A stretch of DNA of 64,000 nucleotides from Curtobacterium sp. MCBA15_012 (GCF_001864935.2 NZ_CP126267.1:1922001-1986000); one strand, 5' to 3'. Shown: positions 50,285 through 61,348, counted from the stretch's first letter. Numbers and translations are program-made. Notes: a model not told the origin generated them from the letters alone.

Positions 50285-50824
50285 GTGGACACCCGTGCCG
50301 TCCGGACGTTCCGGGCCTTCGTCGTCACCGCCGCCGTGGTGGCCCTCGTGCTCGGGGTCGTCGCGATCACCTGGCCGCGGCCCACCCTCGTGGTCGTCGC
50401 GCTGCTCTTCGGCGTGTACCTCGTCGTGGCCGGAGCGATGCGCGTCTTCGCGGCCGCACGCGGGCACGGGACGGCACCGGTCTGGCGGTGGACGACGGGC
50501 GTCGTCGGCGGGGTCGTCGGACTGGCGGGCCTCGTGACGCTCCTCGACCCGTTCGTGCCGCTCGTCGCCTACGCCGTCCTCGCGGGGATCGCGTTCCTCG
50601 TCGAGGGCGTGGCGTCGCTCGTCGGCGCGGTGGTGGGGCACCCCGGCTCGTCGCGGCTGCCGACCACCGTGAGCGGGGTCCTGTCCCTGCTGTGCGGCGT
50701 CGCGGTGCTCGCGGCACCGGGTGTCGCGCTCAGCGTGTTCGTCGTCGTGGCCGGGACCGCCCTCGTGGTCGTGGGCGCCGCGACGCTGCTCCTGCTGCCA
50801 CCGCGGGCCGCGGCCCGCCGCTGA
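50285..50824 (+). CDS. HdeD-like (DUF308) membrane protein
   Basis: The 179-aa product has six membrane segments in two threefold sets, with Pro after the second strand (AITWPRPTLVVVALLFGVYLVVAGAMRVFAA), the HdeD/DUF308 pattern. E. coli HdeD is linked to acid resistance; role here unknown. GTG with AGGAGGAG upstream, 29 bp after the T7SS operon; a TACCGT box at 50247-50252 could start its own message. It may or may not belong with the secretion genes. Confidence 0.82.
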   Translation: MDTRAVRTFRAFVVTAAVVALVLGVVAITWPRPTLVVVALLFGVYLVVAGAMRVFAAARGHGTAPVWRWTTGVVGGVVGLAGLVTLLDPFVPLVAYAVLAGIAFLVEGVASLVGAVVGHPGSSRLPTTVSGVLSLLCGVAVLAAPGVALSVFVVVAGTALVVVGAATLLLLPPRAAARR

Positions 50825-50859
50825 CGACGGCGGACCGGCCGCCCGGCACGCACCGCGTG

Positions 50860-50958
50860 GACGGGAGGCACGGCACCAGCCCGCCACGCGCCTCCCGACC
50901 GCCGCCCCGTCACCGACGGGAGGCGCGACACCAGTCCGCCACGCGCCTCCCGACCGCC
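50860..50958. terminator. Two imperfect GACGGGAGGC palindromes between convergent genes
   Basis: Two copies 55 bp apart (arms ACGGGAGGC at 50861 and 50916; CGCGCCTCCCG at 50887 and 50942) in the 177-bp gap between the HdeD-like gene and the iron-transporter gene. A bidirectional terminator is inferred. Confidence 0.55.
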
Positions 50959-51001
50959 GGTCCGGAGCCTCGGGCACCCCGCGCCGGTCACGCCGCGCAG
51001 G

Positions 51002-52099
51002 TCAGGCCGCGCCGGTCCCGAACAGCAGCCCGAGCAGGTACGTCACGACCGCCGCACCGAAGCCGATCCCGAGCTGCCGCAGCGCCCGGCGGAGCGGCGA
51101 CGCGCCACTGAGCACCCCGACCACGGCGCCCGTGCCGAGCAACGCGATCCCGACCAGCACCGCGGCGACCGCGATCGCGGGCCACCCCTCGAGGCCGAAC
51201 AGGTACGGCAGCACCGGGATCACCGCGCCCGAGGCGAAGAAGCAGAAGCTCGACAGCGCCGCGCTCGTCCCGGTCCCGACCGCCTCGTGGTCCTCGGACG
51301 TCCGCACCGGACCGGTCGACGCTCCGCCGGTGAGCCCAGCGAGCACGTCCGCCGCGTGCGCCTCCGCCTGCTCCTCCGGCATCCCGCGCGCCCGGTACAC
51401 GAGGGCGAGCTCGTTCGCGTCGACGTCGAGGTGCGCGACCGCGTCGCCGGCATCGGGGTGCGGTGCGGAGGCGTCGAGCAGTTCCCGCTGCGACCGCACC
51501 GAGACGTACTCCCCCGCACCCATCGACAGCGCGCCCGCGAGCAGACCGGCGATGCCGCTGAGCAGCACGAAGTGGCGGTCCGCCCCGGAGGCGCTGATCC
51601 CGATGATGAGCGCCAGGTTCGACACGAGGCCGTCGTTGGCGCCGAACACCGCCGCGCGGAACGTGCCGGACAGTCGCATCCGCCCGCGGTTCGCGAGGCC
51701 GCGGACGACCTCGCCGTGGATGCGCTCGTCGGCGGCCATCCGGGCGGTGGCGTCGTCGTCGTCGGCGTAGGGCGAGCGGTCCTCGGTGTTCTGCATGAGC
51801 GCGAGCACGAACACCGACCCGAACCGCTTCGCCAGGGCGGCAAGTACGCGGGTGCGCAGGCTCCCGCGCAGCGGCCGACCGGCCTCGGCGCCGAGCAGGT
51901 CGACCCAGTGCTGCTCGTGCCGCCCCTCGGTCTCGGCCAGGGCGGCGAGGATCTCGCGCTCCTCGCCGTCGCGCCGCGCGGCGAGGTTCCGGTACACGGC
52001 CGCCTCCGCCCGCTCGTCGGCGAGGTAGCGGCGCCACCGGCGCACGTCGGCTGCGGTGGGTGCAGAGCGGGTGTCGTCCTGGAGGCTCACACCGGCCAT
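51002..52099 (-). CDS. Ferritin-like/VIT1-family iron or manganese transporter
   Basis: The 365-aa product joins an N-terminal ferritin-like (rubrerythrin) domain (residues about 15-140; ERAEAAVYRNLA, EILAALAETEGRHEQHWVDLL, with carboxylate/His ligands) to a VIT1/CCC1 membrane domain (about 145-365; FGANDGLVSNLALIIG, GALSMGAGEYVSVRSQ), the layout of MbfA-type iron exporters. Five membrane segments. The start is ATG at 52097-52099 or GTG at 52088-52090; CAGGAT lies 7 bases before the GTG, so a leaderless GTG start is possible. Flanked by repeats on both sides. Confidence 0.9.
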   Translation of the reverse strand: MAGVSLQDDTRSAPTAADVRRWRRYLADERAEAAVYRNLAARRDGEEREILAALAETEGRHEQHWVDLLGAEAGRPLRGSLRTRVLAALAKRFGSVFVLALMQNTEDRSPYADDDDATARMAADERIHGEVVRGLANRGRMRLSGTFRAAVFGANDGLVSNLALIIGISASGADRHFVLLSGIAGLLAGALSMGAGEYVSVRSQRELLDASAPHPDAGDAVAHLDVDANELALVYRARGMPEEQAEAHAADVLAGLTGGASTGPVRTSEDHEAVGTGTSAALSSFCFFASGAVIPVLPYLFGLEGWPAIAVAAVLVGIALLGTGAVVGVLSGASPLRRALRQLGIGFGAAVVTYLLGLLFGTGAA

Positions 52100-52157
52100 C
52101 CTGCCCGCTCGCGGCGGCGTCGGGTCACCACCGGTGCCGTGGGACGCGACGGTCCCC

Positions 52158-52385
52158 GTCGCGAAAGCGACAGGTCACGGTCGCCGTGCTCGGTCCCTGT
52201 CGCGAGAGCGACAGGTCACGGTCGCCGTGCTCGGTCCCTGTCGCGAAAGCGACAGGTCACGGTCGCCGTGCTCGGTCCCTGTCGCGAAAGCGACAGTTCG
52301 CCGGGAACCATCGGTGGCGAACTGTCGCTTTCGCGGGAGACAAGGCCATGCCGAGGCGGCGAACTGTCGCTTTCGCGGGAGCCGG
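52158..52385. repeat. 41-bp repeat array with GAAA hairpins and a 20-bp inverted repeat
   Basis: This fills most of the 405-bp gene-free stretch 52100-52504. GTCGC-GAAA-GCGAC hairpins (one GAGA) recur at 52158, 52199, 52240 and 52281, exactly 41 bp apart, with a shared spacer AGGTCACGGTCGCCGTGCTC. The last copy forms a perfect 20-bp inverted repeat with GGCGAACTGTCGCTTTCGCG at 52316, and a second inverted copy follows at 52361. From 52386 to 52504 there is only a decayed GCCTCCCGTCC arm near 52470. It lies 3' of pyk and 5' of the transporter gene. Confidence 0.88.
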
Positions 52386-52504
52386 ACGGAACAGGGACGG
52401 ACGGCGGCGGGCTCGACGGGGACGCGGAAGGGCGCGGACCGGAGGCGACGTGCGCGTGCTGCGCCGTGCCTCCCGTCCGCGCCCCGTGGCGTGGTGACCG
52501 GGCG

Positions 52505-53950
52505 TCAGCTCCGGACGTAGGCCGGAGCGGCCTCGGCGTGCGCATCGCCGACGCGGTGCACGCGGAGGTCGTTCGTCGAGCCCTCGAGTCCGGGAGGCGA
52601 CCCGGCGGTGACGATGACGCGGTCGCCGGGGGCGGCCAGGCCGTTCGCGAGCAGCACGTCGTCGACCTGCGAGAACAGCTCGTCGGTGTGCGTCTTCCGG
52701 TCGACCAGGAACGAGCGGACACCCCACGTGAGCGCCATCCGCCGGCGGGTGGCCTCGTTCGGCGTGAAGGCGATGATCGGCAGGCCGTGGCGCAGTCGCG
52801 ACATGCGGCGTGCGGAGTCGCCCGACTCGGTGAACACGCAGAGGTACGACGCCTCGGTGAACTCGGCGATCTCGACCGCGGCGAGCGTGATCGCGCCGCC
52901 GAGGGTGCGCGGCTTGGTGCCGAGCGGCGCGATGCGCTCGAGGCCGTGGTCCTCGGTCGACTCGACGATGCGGGCCATGGTGCGGACGGTCTGCACCGGG
53001 TACTCGCCGACGCTGGTCTCGCCGGAGAGCATGACCGCGTCCGCGCCGTCGAGCACCGCGTTCGCGACGTCGGACGTCTCGGCGCGGGTCGGGATCGGCG
53101 AGGAGATCATCGACTCGAGCATCTGCGTCGCGACGATGACCGGCTTCGCCATGCGGCGGGAGAGCTCGACCGCGCGCTTCTGCACGATCGGGACGGCCTC
53201 GAGCGGCAGCTCCACACCGAGGTCACCGCGGGCGACCATGATGCTGTCGAACGCGTCGATGATCTCCTCGAGCGCGTCGACGGCCTGCGGCTTCTCGACC
53301 TTGGCGATGACGGGGAGGCGCTTGCCCTCCTCGTCCATGATCTCGTGCGCGCGGTCGACGTCGGCGGCGTTGCGCACGAACGACAGCGCGATGAGGTCGG
53401 CCCCCTGGCGGATCGCCCAGCGCAGGTCGGCCTCGTCCTTCTCGCTCAGCGCGGGGACGTTGACGGCGACGCCGGGCAGGTTGATGCCCTTGTTGTTCGA
53501 GACCGTACCGGGGACGACGACCTCGGTGCGCACGCGGACGCCGTCGGTGTCGAGCACGCGGAGGCGCACCCGACCGTCGTCGATGAGGAGCGGGTCGCCG
53601 GGCTTGACGTCCTGGGGCAGCCCCTTGAACGTCGTGCCGCAGATCTCCTTCGACCCGGGGACGTCCTCGGTCGTGATCGTGAAGACGTCACCGACCGCGA
53701 GTTCGTGCGGGCCGTCGGCGAACTTCGCGAGGCGGATCTTCGGGCCCTGCAGGTCGACGAGGATCGCGACCGGCTTGCCGAGCTCCTCGGCGGCGCGGCG
53801 CACGTTCGCGTAGTTGGCCTCGTGCACGCTGTAGTCACCGTGGCTGAGGTTGAGTCGGGCGACGTCGACGCCCGCTTCGATGATCTCCTTGACGGTCTCG
53901 TACTCCGACGTGGCGGGTCCGAGCGTCGAAACGATCTTTGCGCGTCTCAA
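52505..53950 (-). CDS. pyk: Pyruvate kinase
   Basis: Converts phosphoenolpyruvate and ADP to pyruvate and ATP, the last step of glycolysis. The 481-aa product starts MRRAKIVSTLGPAT, with the K+/Mg sites VARLNLSHG, the signature region PVIAKVEKPQAVDALEEI, DSIMVARGDLGVELPLE and ATQMLESMI, and C-terminal domain SGDSARRMSRLR. The start is TTG at 53948-53950 with AAGGA upstream; no ATG/GTG fits. The context ATCCATTGA is the same as at the gap start. It lies 139 bp after gltD on the same strand. Confidence 0.97.
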   Translation of the reverse strand: MRRAKIVSTLGPATSEYETVKEIIEAGVDVARLNLSHGDYSVHEANYANVRRAAEELGKPVAILVDLQGPKIRLAKFADGPHELAVGDVFTITTEDVPGSKEICGTTFKGLPQDVKPGDPLLIDDGRVRLRVLDTDGVRVRTEVVVPGTVSNNKGINLPGVAVNVPALSEKDEADLRWAIRQGADLIALSFVRNAADVDRAHEIMDEEGKRLPVIAKVEKPQAVDALEEIIDAFDSIMVARGDLGVELPLEAVPIVQKRAVELSRRMAKPVIVATQMLESMISSPIPTRAETSDVANAVLDGADAVMLSGETSVGEYPVQTVRTMARIVESTEDHGLERIAPLGTKPRTLGGAITLAAVEIAEFTEASYLCVFTESGDSARRMSRLRHGLPIIAFTPNEATRRRMALTWGVRSFLVDRKTHTDELFSQVDDVLLANGLAAPGDRVIVTAGSPPGLEGSTNDLRVHRVGDAHAEAAPAYVRS

Positions 53951-54010
53951 TGGATTCCTTCGTGTGGTTGATGGTGCTGGTTTCCGCGCTGTGGGGCCGC
54001 GCGGAACGCG

Positions 54011-54050
54011 AGCAGGCCACCTGCACCCTATCGAGTGCCGGTGGCCTGCT
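54011..54050. terminator. gltD terminator
   Basis: AGCAGGCCAC (54011-54020) and GTGGCCTGCT (54041-54050) pair perfectly, with further inner pairing, 40 bp after the gltD stop. Confidence 0.8.
54025..54030 (-). promoter_or_regulatory. Possible pyk -10 box inside the gltD terminator loop
   Basis: TAGGGT on the minus strand lies in the loop of the terminator hairpin, giving a pyk leader of about 68 nt. The overlap would make pyk initiation and gltD termination share the same bases. No -35 is clear. Confidence 0.4.
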
Positions 54051-54089
54051 GGTCACTGACGGTCGTGCGTCGTCGAGGTGTCCACGGCG

Positions 54090-55547
54090 TCAGATGCTGA
54101 TCGCACGGTCGGTCGCCTTGACCGGCGCCGGGAGGATGGTCGAGCCCTCGAGGTACTCGTCCACCTTGGCCGCGGCGGCCCGGCCCTCGGCGATCGCCCA
54201 GACGATGAGCGACTGACCACGACCGGCGTCGCCGGCGACGAACACACCCGGCTCGTTCGTGGAGTAGTCGGCCTGCCGGGCGACGGCACCGGCGGCGGTC
54301 ACCGGGAGACCGAGCTGCGGCTCGAGCGTCTCGGTGTCCGGGCCGGTGAAGCCCATCGCGATGAGCACGAGGTCCGCGGGGATCTCGCGCTCGGTGCCCG
54401 ACTTCGGCACACGCCGGCCGTCGACGTACGCGGTCTCGGCCACGCGGAGTGCCCGGACCTCGCCGGCGGCGTTGCCGAGGAACTCGACCGTGGACGCGAG
54501 GTAGTGACGTTCGCCGCCCTCTTCGTGCGCACTCGAGACCTCGAACACCGTCGGGAACATCGGCCACGGCTGGTCGTCGGGACGCTCGAGCGGCGGCTGC
54601 TTGCCGATCGCCAGGTTCGTCACGCTGAGCGCGCCCTGGCGGTGGGCCGTACCGATGCAGTCGGCGCCGGTGTCGCCACCGCCGATGACGACGACGTGCT
54701 TGCCCTCGGCGGTCACCTGGTTGTCGACCGTCGTGCCCGCGTTCGTCTTGTTCTGCTGGACGAGGTAGTCCATCGCGAAGTGCACGCCGGCCAGGTCGCG
54801 GCCCGGGATCGGCAGCTCGCGCGGGACCGTGGCGCCGGTGGCGACGACGATCGCGTCGTAGCGGGACTTCAGGTCGTCCCAGGTGATGTCGACACCGATC
54901 TCGACGCCCGCGCGGAAGCGGGTGCCCTCGGCCTGCATCTGGGCGAGGCGCGCGTCGATCTGGCGCTTCTCCATCTTGAAGTCCGGGATGCCGTAGCGGA
55001 GCAGCCCGCCGATCCGGTCGTCGCGCTCGTAGACCGCGACGGTGTGCCCGGCGCGGGTGAGCTGCTGCGCGGCGGCGAGCCCGGCGGGACCGGACCCGAC
55101 GACGGCCACGGTCTTCCCGGTCAGGCGCTCGGGCGGGTGCGGCGTCACCCAGCCGTTCTTGAACGCGTCGTCGATGATCGACGCCTCGACCTGCTTGATC
55201 GTCACGGGGGGCTGGTTGATGCCGAGCACGCACGACGCCTCGCACGGAGCCGGGCACAGCTTGCCGGTGAACTCCGGGAAGTTGTTCGTCGCGTGCAGGC
55301 GTTCGATCGCCTGGCGGCCCTCGCCGCGCCACGTCAGGTCGTTCCACTCCGGGATGAGGTTGCCGAGCGGGCAGCCCTGGTGGCAGAACGGCACGCCGCA
55401 GTCCATGCACCGGCCGGCCTGGCGCTTCAGGGCACCGGACTCCTGCTGCTCGTAGACCTCCTTCCAGTCCATGAGCCGCACGGGGACGGGTCGGCGGGGC
55501 GGGAGCTCGCGCTCCTGCACCTTCAAGAAGCCCTTGGGGTCAGCCAC
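54090..55547 (-). CDS. gltD: Glutamate synthase (NADPH) small subunit
   Basis: Passes electrons from NADPH via FAD and Fe-S clusters to GltB in ammonia assimilation. The 485-aa product has the N-terminal cysteine clusters [17 protein letters not shown] and [15 protein letters not shown]-binding [17 protein letters not shown] and NADPH-binding [15 protein letters not shown], ending [19 protein letters not shown]. The GTG start at 55545-55547 overlaps the gltB end by 8 bp, so the two are coupled. Confidence 0.98.
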   Translation of the reverse strand: MADPKGFLKVQERELPPRRPVPVRLMDWKEVYEQQESGALKRQAGRCMDCGVPFCHQGCPLGNLIPEWNDLTWRGEGRQAIERLHATNNFPEFTGKLCPAPCEASCVLGINQPPVTIKQVEASIIDDAFKNGWVTPHPPERLTGKTVAVVGSGPAGLAAAQQLTRAGHTVAVYERDDRIGGLLRYGIPDFKMEKRQIDARLAQMQAEGTRFRAGVEIGVDITWDDLKSRYDAIVVATGATVPRELPIPGRDLAGVHFAMDYLVQQNKTNAGTTVDNQVTAEGKHVVVIGGGDTGADCIGTAHRQGALSVTNLAIGKQPPLERPDDQPWPMFPTVFEVSSAHEEGGERHYLASTVEFLGNAAGEVRALRVAETAYVDGRRVPKSGTEREIPADLVLIAMGFTGPDTETLEPQLGLPVTAAGAVARQADYSTNEPGVFVAGDAGRGQSLIVWAIAEGRAAAAKVDEYLEGSTILPAPVKATDRAISI

Positions 55548-58500
55548 GGGTCACCTCCAGGATGCGGTTCCAGACGACGTCGCCGTCCGGGTCGAGGCCC
55601 TCGTCGACGGCCTGCTGACGGGTCGCGAGCACGGCCGCGTAGTCCCGCGGCAGCACCTTCGTGAAGCCGCTCAGGTCGCCCGAGTCGAGCAGGTCGGCCG
55701 CGACGGTCGACCCGGTCTCGGCGTGGTGCCGACGGAGCAGGTCGGTGACGATCTCGACGTCGGCGCTGTCGAGCTCCTCGAGCCGCAGCTCACCGCTCGC
55801 CAGCGCGTCGGTGTTCACGTGCTCACGCCGGAGGTCCCGCACGTACGCGGTGCCGCCGGACATGCCCGCGCCGAGGTTCCGGCCGGTCTCGCCGAGGATG
55901 AGCGCCAGGCCCCCGGTCATGTACTCGAGCGCGTGGTCGCCCACGCCCTCGACGACCGCGGTCGCACCGGAGTTCCGGACCAGGAAGCGTTCACCGACGA
56001 TGCCGCGGATGAACATGCTGCCCTGGGTCGCGCCGTAGCCGATGACGTTGCCGGCGATGACGTTCTCGGACGCCTCGAACGCCGACTCGGAGTCGGGGCG
56101 CACCGTGATCGACCCGCCGGACAGGCCCTTGCCGACGTAGTCGTTGCTGTCCCCGACCAGGCGCAGGGTGATCCCGGCCGGCAGGAACGCGCCGAGCGAC
56201 TGCCCGGCCGAACCACGCAGCGTGATGTCGATCGACCCGGCCGGGAGCCCGTGCTCGCCGTGGCGGAGCGTGACCTCGTGGCCGAGCATGGTGCCGACCG
56301 CGCGCTCGGTGTTCCGGATCGGGAGGTCGAGCGCGACCGACCCGCCGTGCTCGAGGACGTCGGCGGTCTGCTGCACGAGCTGGACGTCGAAGTGCTCGTC
56401 GAGCTCGTGGTCCTGGTCGCGCAGGTGGCGGCGCGGCTCGTGGCGGCCGAACTCGGGCCCGTGCAGGACCGGTGCCAGGTCGAGGCCGGATGCCTTCCAG
56501 TGCTCGACAGCGCGGTCGGTGTCGAGCGCGTCGACCTGGCCGATCGCCTCGTCGAGGGTGCGGAACCCGAGCTCGGCCAGGATCTCCCGGACCTCCTGCG
56601 CGACGAACTCGAAGAAGTTCACGACGTGGTCGGCCTGGCCGGTGAAGCGCTTGCGGAGCTCCGGGTTCTGCGTCGCGACGCCGACCGGACACGTGTCGAG
56701 GTGGCAGACCCGCATGAGGATGCAGCCCTCGACGACGAGCGGCGCGGTGGCGAAGCCGTACTCCTCGGCCCCGAGCAGCGCGGCGACGACGACGTCCCGG
56801 CCGGTCTTCATCTGCCCGTCCACCTGCACGACGACGCGGTCGCGCATGCCGTTGAGCATGAGCGTCTGCTGCGTCTCGGCGAGGCCGATCTCCCACGGGG
56901 TGCCCGCGTGCTTCAACGAGTTCAGCGGCGACGCACCGGTCCCGCCGTCGTGGCCGGACACGAGCACGACGTCGGCCAGCGCCTTCGTCACCCCCGCGGC
57001 GACCGCGCCGATCCCGGACTGGCTCACGAGCTTGACGTGGACGCGCGCCGACGGGTTCGCCCGCTTGACGTCGAAGATCAGCTGCTTGAGGTCCTCGATC
57101 GAGTAGATGTCGTGGTGCGGCGGCGGCGAGATCAGCCCGACGCCCGCGGTCGCGTGCCGGGTGCGGGCGACCCACGGGTACACCTTCGTCGGCGGGAGCT
57201 GGCCGCCCTCGCCCGGCTTCGCGCCCTGCGCCATCTTCAGCTGGATGTCGGTGGCGTGCGTCAGGTACATGCTCGTGACGCCGAACCGTCCGGAGGCGAC
57301 CTGCTTGATCGCGCTGCGGCGCTCGGGGTCGAGCAGCCGCTCGACGTCCTCGCCGCCCTCACCCGTGTTCGACCGGCCGCCGAGGCGGTTCATCGCGATC
57401 GCGAGGGTCTCGTGGGCCTCCTTCGAGATGGACCCGTAGGACATCGCACCGGTGTTGAACCGCTTGACGATGGACTCGATCGGCTCGACGTCCTCGAGCG
57501 CGATCGGCTCGCGGACGCCGTGCCGGAAGCGGAACAGCCCGCGGAGGGTCATGAGCTCCTCGGACTGGTCGTCGACCGCCTTGGAGTACTCGCGGAAGAC
57601 GTCGTACCGGCGGGCACGCGTGGCGTGCTGGAGCCGGAAGACGGTGTCCGGGTTGAACAGGTGCGGCGGCCCTTCGCGGCGCCACTGGTACTCGCCGCCG
57701 GTCTGCAGCCGCTCGTGGGAGAGCACCGCGCCGTCCTGCGGGTACGCCTGGGCGTGCCGCTCGGCGTTCTCCTTCGCGATGACCTCGATGCCGACACCGC
57801 CGAGGATCGACGACGTGCCGGTGAAGTACCGGTCGACGAACTCCTGGCTGAGCCCGACGGCCTCGAACGCCTGCGCACCGGCGTAGCTCGACACCGTCGA
57901 GATGCCCATCTTCGACATGATCTTCAGGACGCCCTTGCCGAGCGCCTTGATGACGTTCTTGACGGCCTGCTCCGGGGTGATGCCGGTGATCATGCCCGAG
58001 CGCACGAGGTTCTCGCACGTCTCCATCGCGAGGTACGGGTTGATCGCCGAGGCGCCGTACCCGATCAGGGTCGCGACGTGGTGGACCTCGCGCACATCGC
58101 CGGCCTCGACGATGAGCCCGACCTTCATGCGCTGCTCGGTGCGGATGAGGTGGTGGTGCACCGCGGCGAGCAGCAGCAGGCTCGGGACGGGTGCCTGCTC
58201 GGCGTTGCCGTCGCGGTCGGACAGCACGATGAACTGCTTGCCCGACTCGATCGCGGCGTCGACCTCGTCGCACACCGCGGCGATGCGCTTCTGCATCGCC
58301 TTCTTGCCCGCGTCGACGCGGTACAGACCCCGGATCGTCACGGTCAGGTCGCGGCCGGACGCGGTCTCGAAGTGCTGGATCTTCGCGAGCTCGTCGTTGT
58401 CGATGACCGGGAAGTCGAGGACGATCTGCTTCGCGTGCTCGGGTCCGGCGTCCAGGAGGTTGCGCTCCGGCCCGAGGCCCATGCCCATCGAGGTGACGAC

Positions 58501-60147
58501 CTGCTCGCGGATCGAGTCGAGCGGCGGGTTCGTCACCTGCGCGAACTGCTGCGTGAAGTAGTCGAACAGCAGGCGCGGGCGGGTGGAGAGCACCGCGATC
58601 GGGGTGTCCGAACCCATCGCACCGAGCGGCTCGGCACCGGTCTGCGCCATCGGGCGGAGCAGGATCCGGACCTCTTCCTCGGTGTAGCCGAAGGCACGCT
58701 GCCGCCGCGTCACCGAGGCCGGGGTGTGCACGATGTGCTCGCGGTCGGGCAGGTCGGACAGGTTGATCCGGCCCTCGTCGAGCCACTGCGCCCAGGGACC
58801 GGAGGCCGCGAGGCCGCGCTTGACCTCGTCGTCCTCGATGATGCGGCCTGCCTCGGTGTCCACGACGAACATCCGACCCGGCCGCAGCCGGCCCTTGCGC
58901 ACGACCTTGCCCGGCGGCACGTCGATGACGCCCGTCTCGGAGCCCATCACGATGAGCCCGTCGTCGGTGACGAGGAAGCGCCCGGGACGGAGGCCGTTGC
59001 GGTCGAGCGTCGCGCCGACGATCGACCCGTCGGTGAACGTGATCGCGGCCGGGCCGTCCCACGGCTCCATGAGCATCGAGTGGTACTCGTAGAACGCCCG
59101 GAGGTCCGGGTCCATCCCGACCTGGTTCTCCCACGCCTCGGGCACCATCATCGACACCGCGTGCGGCAGCGAGCGGCCGGACAGCGTGAGCAGCTCGAGG
59201 GTCTCGTCGAACGAGGCGGAGTCACTCGCGCCGGGGCTGACGACGGGCAGCAGCGGTGCGACGTCGCCGAGCAGTTCGCTCTCGAGCTGCGACTGCCGCG
59301 CGCGCATCCAGTTGCGGTTGCCGCGGACGGTGTTGATCTCGCCGTTGTGCGCGAGGGTGCGGAACGGCTGCGCGAGCGGCCACGACGGGAAGGTGTTCGT
59401 CGAGTACCGCGAGTGCACGATCGCGAGCTTCGAGGCGAAGCGCTCGTCGCTCAGGTCGGGGTAGAACGGCTCGAGCTGGAGCGTCGTGACCATGCCCTTG
59501 TAGACCATGGTCCGGCTCGACAGCGACGGGAAGAACACCTCGGTGTCGCGCTCGGCGCGCTTGCGGAGCCGGAAGGCCTGGCGGTCGAGGGCGATGCCGC
59601 TCCAGGCGGCCCCGTGCGCGTCGTGCCGCATCGACGCGACGAAGAGCTGCTCGAAGGCGGGCATCGCGGCGCGCGCCAGGGTGCCGAGCACCTCCGGACG
59701 AACCGGGACCGGACGCCAACCGAGGACCTTGAGGCCCTCCTCGCGTGCCATCCGTTCGACGGCGCCCTGCACCGCGTGCCGGGCGTCGTCGTCGACGGGC
59801 AGGTAGGCGGTGCCGACGGCGTACTCCCCCGCGGCGGGCAGCGCGAAGTCGACCTCGTCGCGCAGGAAGGCGTCCGGCACCTGGCACAGGATGCCGGCGC
59901 CGTCGCCGGTGCCCGCGTCGGACCCGACCGCACCGCGGTGCTCGAGGTTGCGCAGGGCGCCGAGGGCGGCGTCGACGATGTCGTGTCCGGCCGTGCCGCG
60001 GAGCGTCGCGACCATCGCGAGCCCGCAGGCGTCCTTCTCGTTCGCCGGGTCGTACGCGCCGACGGCGTCGGGCACGGCCGAGAAGCGTCGGTGCGGCGGC
60101 AGGAGCGCGCCGGTCGACCGGGGGGCAGTGTGTGGCTGGAGCGCCAT
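55540..60147 (-). CDS. gltB: Glutamate synthase (NADPH) large subunit
   Basis: Makes two glutamates from glutamine and 2-oxoglutarate. The 1535-aa product has a 40-residue propeptide, then the N-terminal amidotransferase nucleophile Cys41 ([12 protein letters not shown]), central domain, FMN-binding synthase domain ([42 protein letters not shown]), the 3Fe-4S cysteines in [15 protein letters not shown], and the C-terminal beta-helix ([19 protein letters not shown]). The ATG is at 60145-60147. It follows lgt at a 208-bp gap and probably has its own promoter. Confidence 0.98.
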   Translation of the reverse strand: MALQPHTAPRSTGALLPPHRRFSAVPDAVGAYDPANEKDACGLAMVATLRGTAGHDIVDAALGALRNLEHRGAVGSDAGTGDGAGILCQVPDAFLRDEVDFALPAAGEYAVGTAYLPVDDDARHAVQGAVERMAREEGLKVLGWRPVPVRPEVLGTLARAAMPAFEQLFVASMRHDAHGAAWSGIALDRQAFRLRKRAERDTEVFFPSLSSRTMVYKGMVTTLQLEPFYPDLSDERFASKLAIVHSRYSTNTFPSWPLAQPFRTLAHNGEINTVRGNRNWMRARQSQLESELLGDVAPLLPVVSPGASDSASFDETLELLTLSGRSLPHAVSMMVPEAWENQVGMDPDLRAFYEYHSMLMEPWDGPAAITFTDGSIVGATLDRNGLRPGRFLVTDDGLIVMGSETGVIDVPPGKVVRKGRLRPGRMFVVDTEAGRIIEDDEVKRGLAASGPWAQWLDEGRINLSDLPDREHIVHTPASVTRRQRAFGYTEEEVRILLRPMAQTGAEPLGAMGSDTPIAVLSTRPRLLFDYFTQQFAQVTNPPLDSIREQVVTSMGMGLGPERNLLDAGPEHAKQIVLDFPVIDNDELAKIQHFETASGRDLTVTIRGLYRVDAGKKAMQKRIAAVCDEVDAAIESGKQFIVLSDRDGNAEQAPVPSLLLLAAVHHHLIRTEQRMKVGLIVEAGDVREVHHVATLIGYGASAINPYLAMETCENLVRSGMITGITPEQAVKNVIKALGKGVLKIMSKMGISTVSSYAGAQAFEAVGLSQEFVDRYFTGTSSILGGVGIEVIAKENAERHAQAYPQDGAVLSHERLQTGGEYQWRREGPPHLFNPDTVFRLQHATRARRYDVFREYSKAVDDQSEELMTLRGLFRFRHGVREPIALEDVEPIESIVKRFNTGAMSYGSISKEAHETLAIAMNRLGGRSNTGEGGEDVERLLDPERRSAIKQVASGRFGVTSMYLTHATDIQLKMAQGAKPGEGGQLPPTKVYPWVARTRHATAGVGLISPPPHHDIYSIEDLKQLIFDVKRANPSARVHVKLVSQSGIGAVAAGVTKALADVVLVSGHDGGTGASPLNSLKHAGTPWEIGLAETQQTLMLNGMRDRVVVQVDGQMKTGRDVVVAALLGAEEYGFATAPLVVEGCILMRVCHLDTCPVGVATQNPELRKRFTGQADHVVNFFEFVAQEVREILAELGFRTLDEAIGQVDALDTDRAVEHWKASGLDLAPVLHGPEFGRHEPRRHLRDQDHELDEHFDVQLVQQTADVLEHGGSVALDLPIRNTERAVGTMLGHEVTLRHGEHGLPAGSIDITLRGSAGQSLGAFLPAGITLRLVGDSNDYVGKGLSGGSITVRPDSESAFEASENVIAGNVIGYGATQGSMFIRGIVGERFLVRNSGATAVVEGVGDHALEYMTGGLALILGETGRNLGAGMSGGTAYVRDLRREHVNTDALASGELRLEELDSADVEIVTDLLRRHHAETGSTVAADLLDSGDLSGFTKVLPRDYAAVLATRQQAVDEGLDPDGDVVWNRILEVTRG

Positions 60148-60201
60148 GGGGAACCGTCCTCACGAGGAAGTGGAACAGGGACGTCGGTGGCCCGGTGGTG
60201 C

Positions 60202-60223
60202 GTTCCGCCCGAGCGGGCGGGAC
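60202..60223. terminator. Hairpin between lgt and gltB
   Basis: GTTCCGCCC and GGGCGGGAC pair over 9 bases (one wobble) around GAGC. It lies about 130 bp after the lgt stop and 55 bp before the gltB start, so it could end lgt or act in the gltB leader. The rest of 60148-60355 shows no gene and no structure I can name. Confidence 0.45.
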
Positions 60224-60355
60224 AGGTGCCCGTGCGCGACGCTGTCGGTGTGGTCGGTGGCGACGCGCGAGGTCGTGCCGTCGCTCGTGGCGACGAGGAC
60301 CGGTGCAGCGTGGCCGCGTGGCCGGCGGGTGCCGTCCACGCGGGAGGGGTGCTTC

Positions 60356-61348
60356 CTAGGCGCGGCCCGCTGCGGTGACCGGATCGGCGTCCGTGACGGC
60401 TGCCGGAGCGTCGTCGTCGTGTTCCGACCAGGTGTCATCGGAGTCTACATCGGAGGTCCGACGCGGCTCGCGACCCGGGCGGTACGGGCCGGGCTCCTTG
60501 CCGGTGTGGCGACGGGTCTGCACGAGGAACACGATCACGCCCACGAGGATCGCCGCGAAGGACATCCAGACGTTCGTGCGGATGCCGGCGAAGGTCTCGC
60601 TCGTGTCGACACGGATGGACTCGAGGACCGAACGGCCGGTGCCGTACCAGATCAGGTAGAGGGCCATGACCTTGCCCCACTGCAGCTGGAAACGCTTGTC
60701 GAGCAGCAGGATGACGACCACGCCGACGACGTTCCAGATGATCTCGTACAGGAAGGTCGGGTGGAACAGCGTGCCCGCGGGCAGGCCGGTCGGGAACGCC
60801 GGGTTCGTCGACTCGATCTGCAGGCCCCACGGCAGGTTCGTCGGCATGCCGAAGAGTTCGTGGTTGAAGTAGTTGCCGAGCCGTCCGAACGCCTGTGCGA
60901 GCAGCACGCCCGGAGCGATGGCGTCGATCAGCGTCGTGAAGCGCAGGCCCACCTGGCGGCACCCGATCCACGCGCCGAGCGACCCGAGGATGATCGCGCC
61001 GAAGATCGCGAGACCGCCCTCCCACACGTAGAGGAAGGACCACGGGTCACGGCCGGGCCCGAAGTAGTCCTTGACGTGGGTGAACACGTGGAACAGCCGT
61101 CCGCCGATGATCCCCAGCGGCACCGCCCAGATCGCGATGTCGATGATGATCCACCGCTCGACCCCGCGCGCGTTCAGGCGACGGTTCGCGAGCAGCACCG
61201 CGGCCACGATCCCCAGCAGGATGCAGATGGCGTACGCGTGGATGCGGAAGTCGAGCGGCAGGTTCCAGCCGAAGACGTCGCGCAGCCAGGCGGTCAGGTC
61301 GAAGTACTGCCACGCGGTGCTCGGGCTCGGGATGCTCAGGAGGGGCAT
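60356..61348 (-). CDS. lgt: Prolipoprotein diacylglyceryl transferase
   Basis: Transfers a diacylglyceryl group from phosphatidylglycerol to the lipobox cysteine of prelipoproteins in the membrane. The 330-aa product has seven membrane segments, the H-loop region IGGRLFHVFTH, the Lgt signature GRLGNYFNHELFG (residues about 154-166) and YLIWYGTGRSVLESIR. The last 50 residues are an acidic cytoplasmic tail. The ATG is at 61346-61348. It lies between trpA and gltB, the usual order in the family. Confidence 0.97.
   Translation of the reverse strand: MPLLSIPSPSTAWQYFDLTAWLRDVFGWNLPLDFRIHAYAICILLGIVAAVLLANRRLNARGVERWIIIDIAIWAVPLGIIGGRLFHVFTHVKDYFGPGRDPWSFLYVWEGGLAIFGAIILGSLGAWIGCRQVGLRFTTLIDAIAPGVLLAQAFGRLGNYFNHELFGMPTNLPWGLQIESTNPAFPTGLPAGTLFHPTFLYEIIWNVVGVVVILLLDKRFQLQWGKVMALYLIWYGTGRSVLESIRVDTSETFAGIRTNVWMSFAAILVGVIVFLVQTRRHTGKEPGPYRPGREPRRTSDVDSDDTWSEHDDDAPAAVTDADPVTAAGRA

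Noticed and set aside
52158-52385. Possible CRISPR array beside pyk
   Set aside because: The 41-bp period is a whole-unit repeat with identical spacer sequence, so nothing behaves as acquired spacers.
60148-60355. Riboswitch or small leader ORF upstream of gltB
   Set aside because: The open frame at 60160-60438 has no ribosome site or sensible protein, and I could not fold the gap into any known riboswitch; only a simple hairpin is supported.
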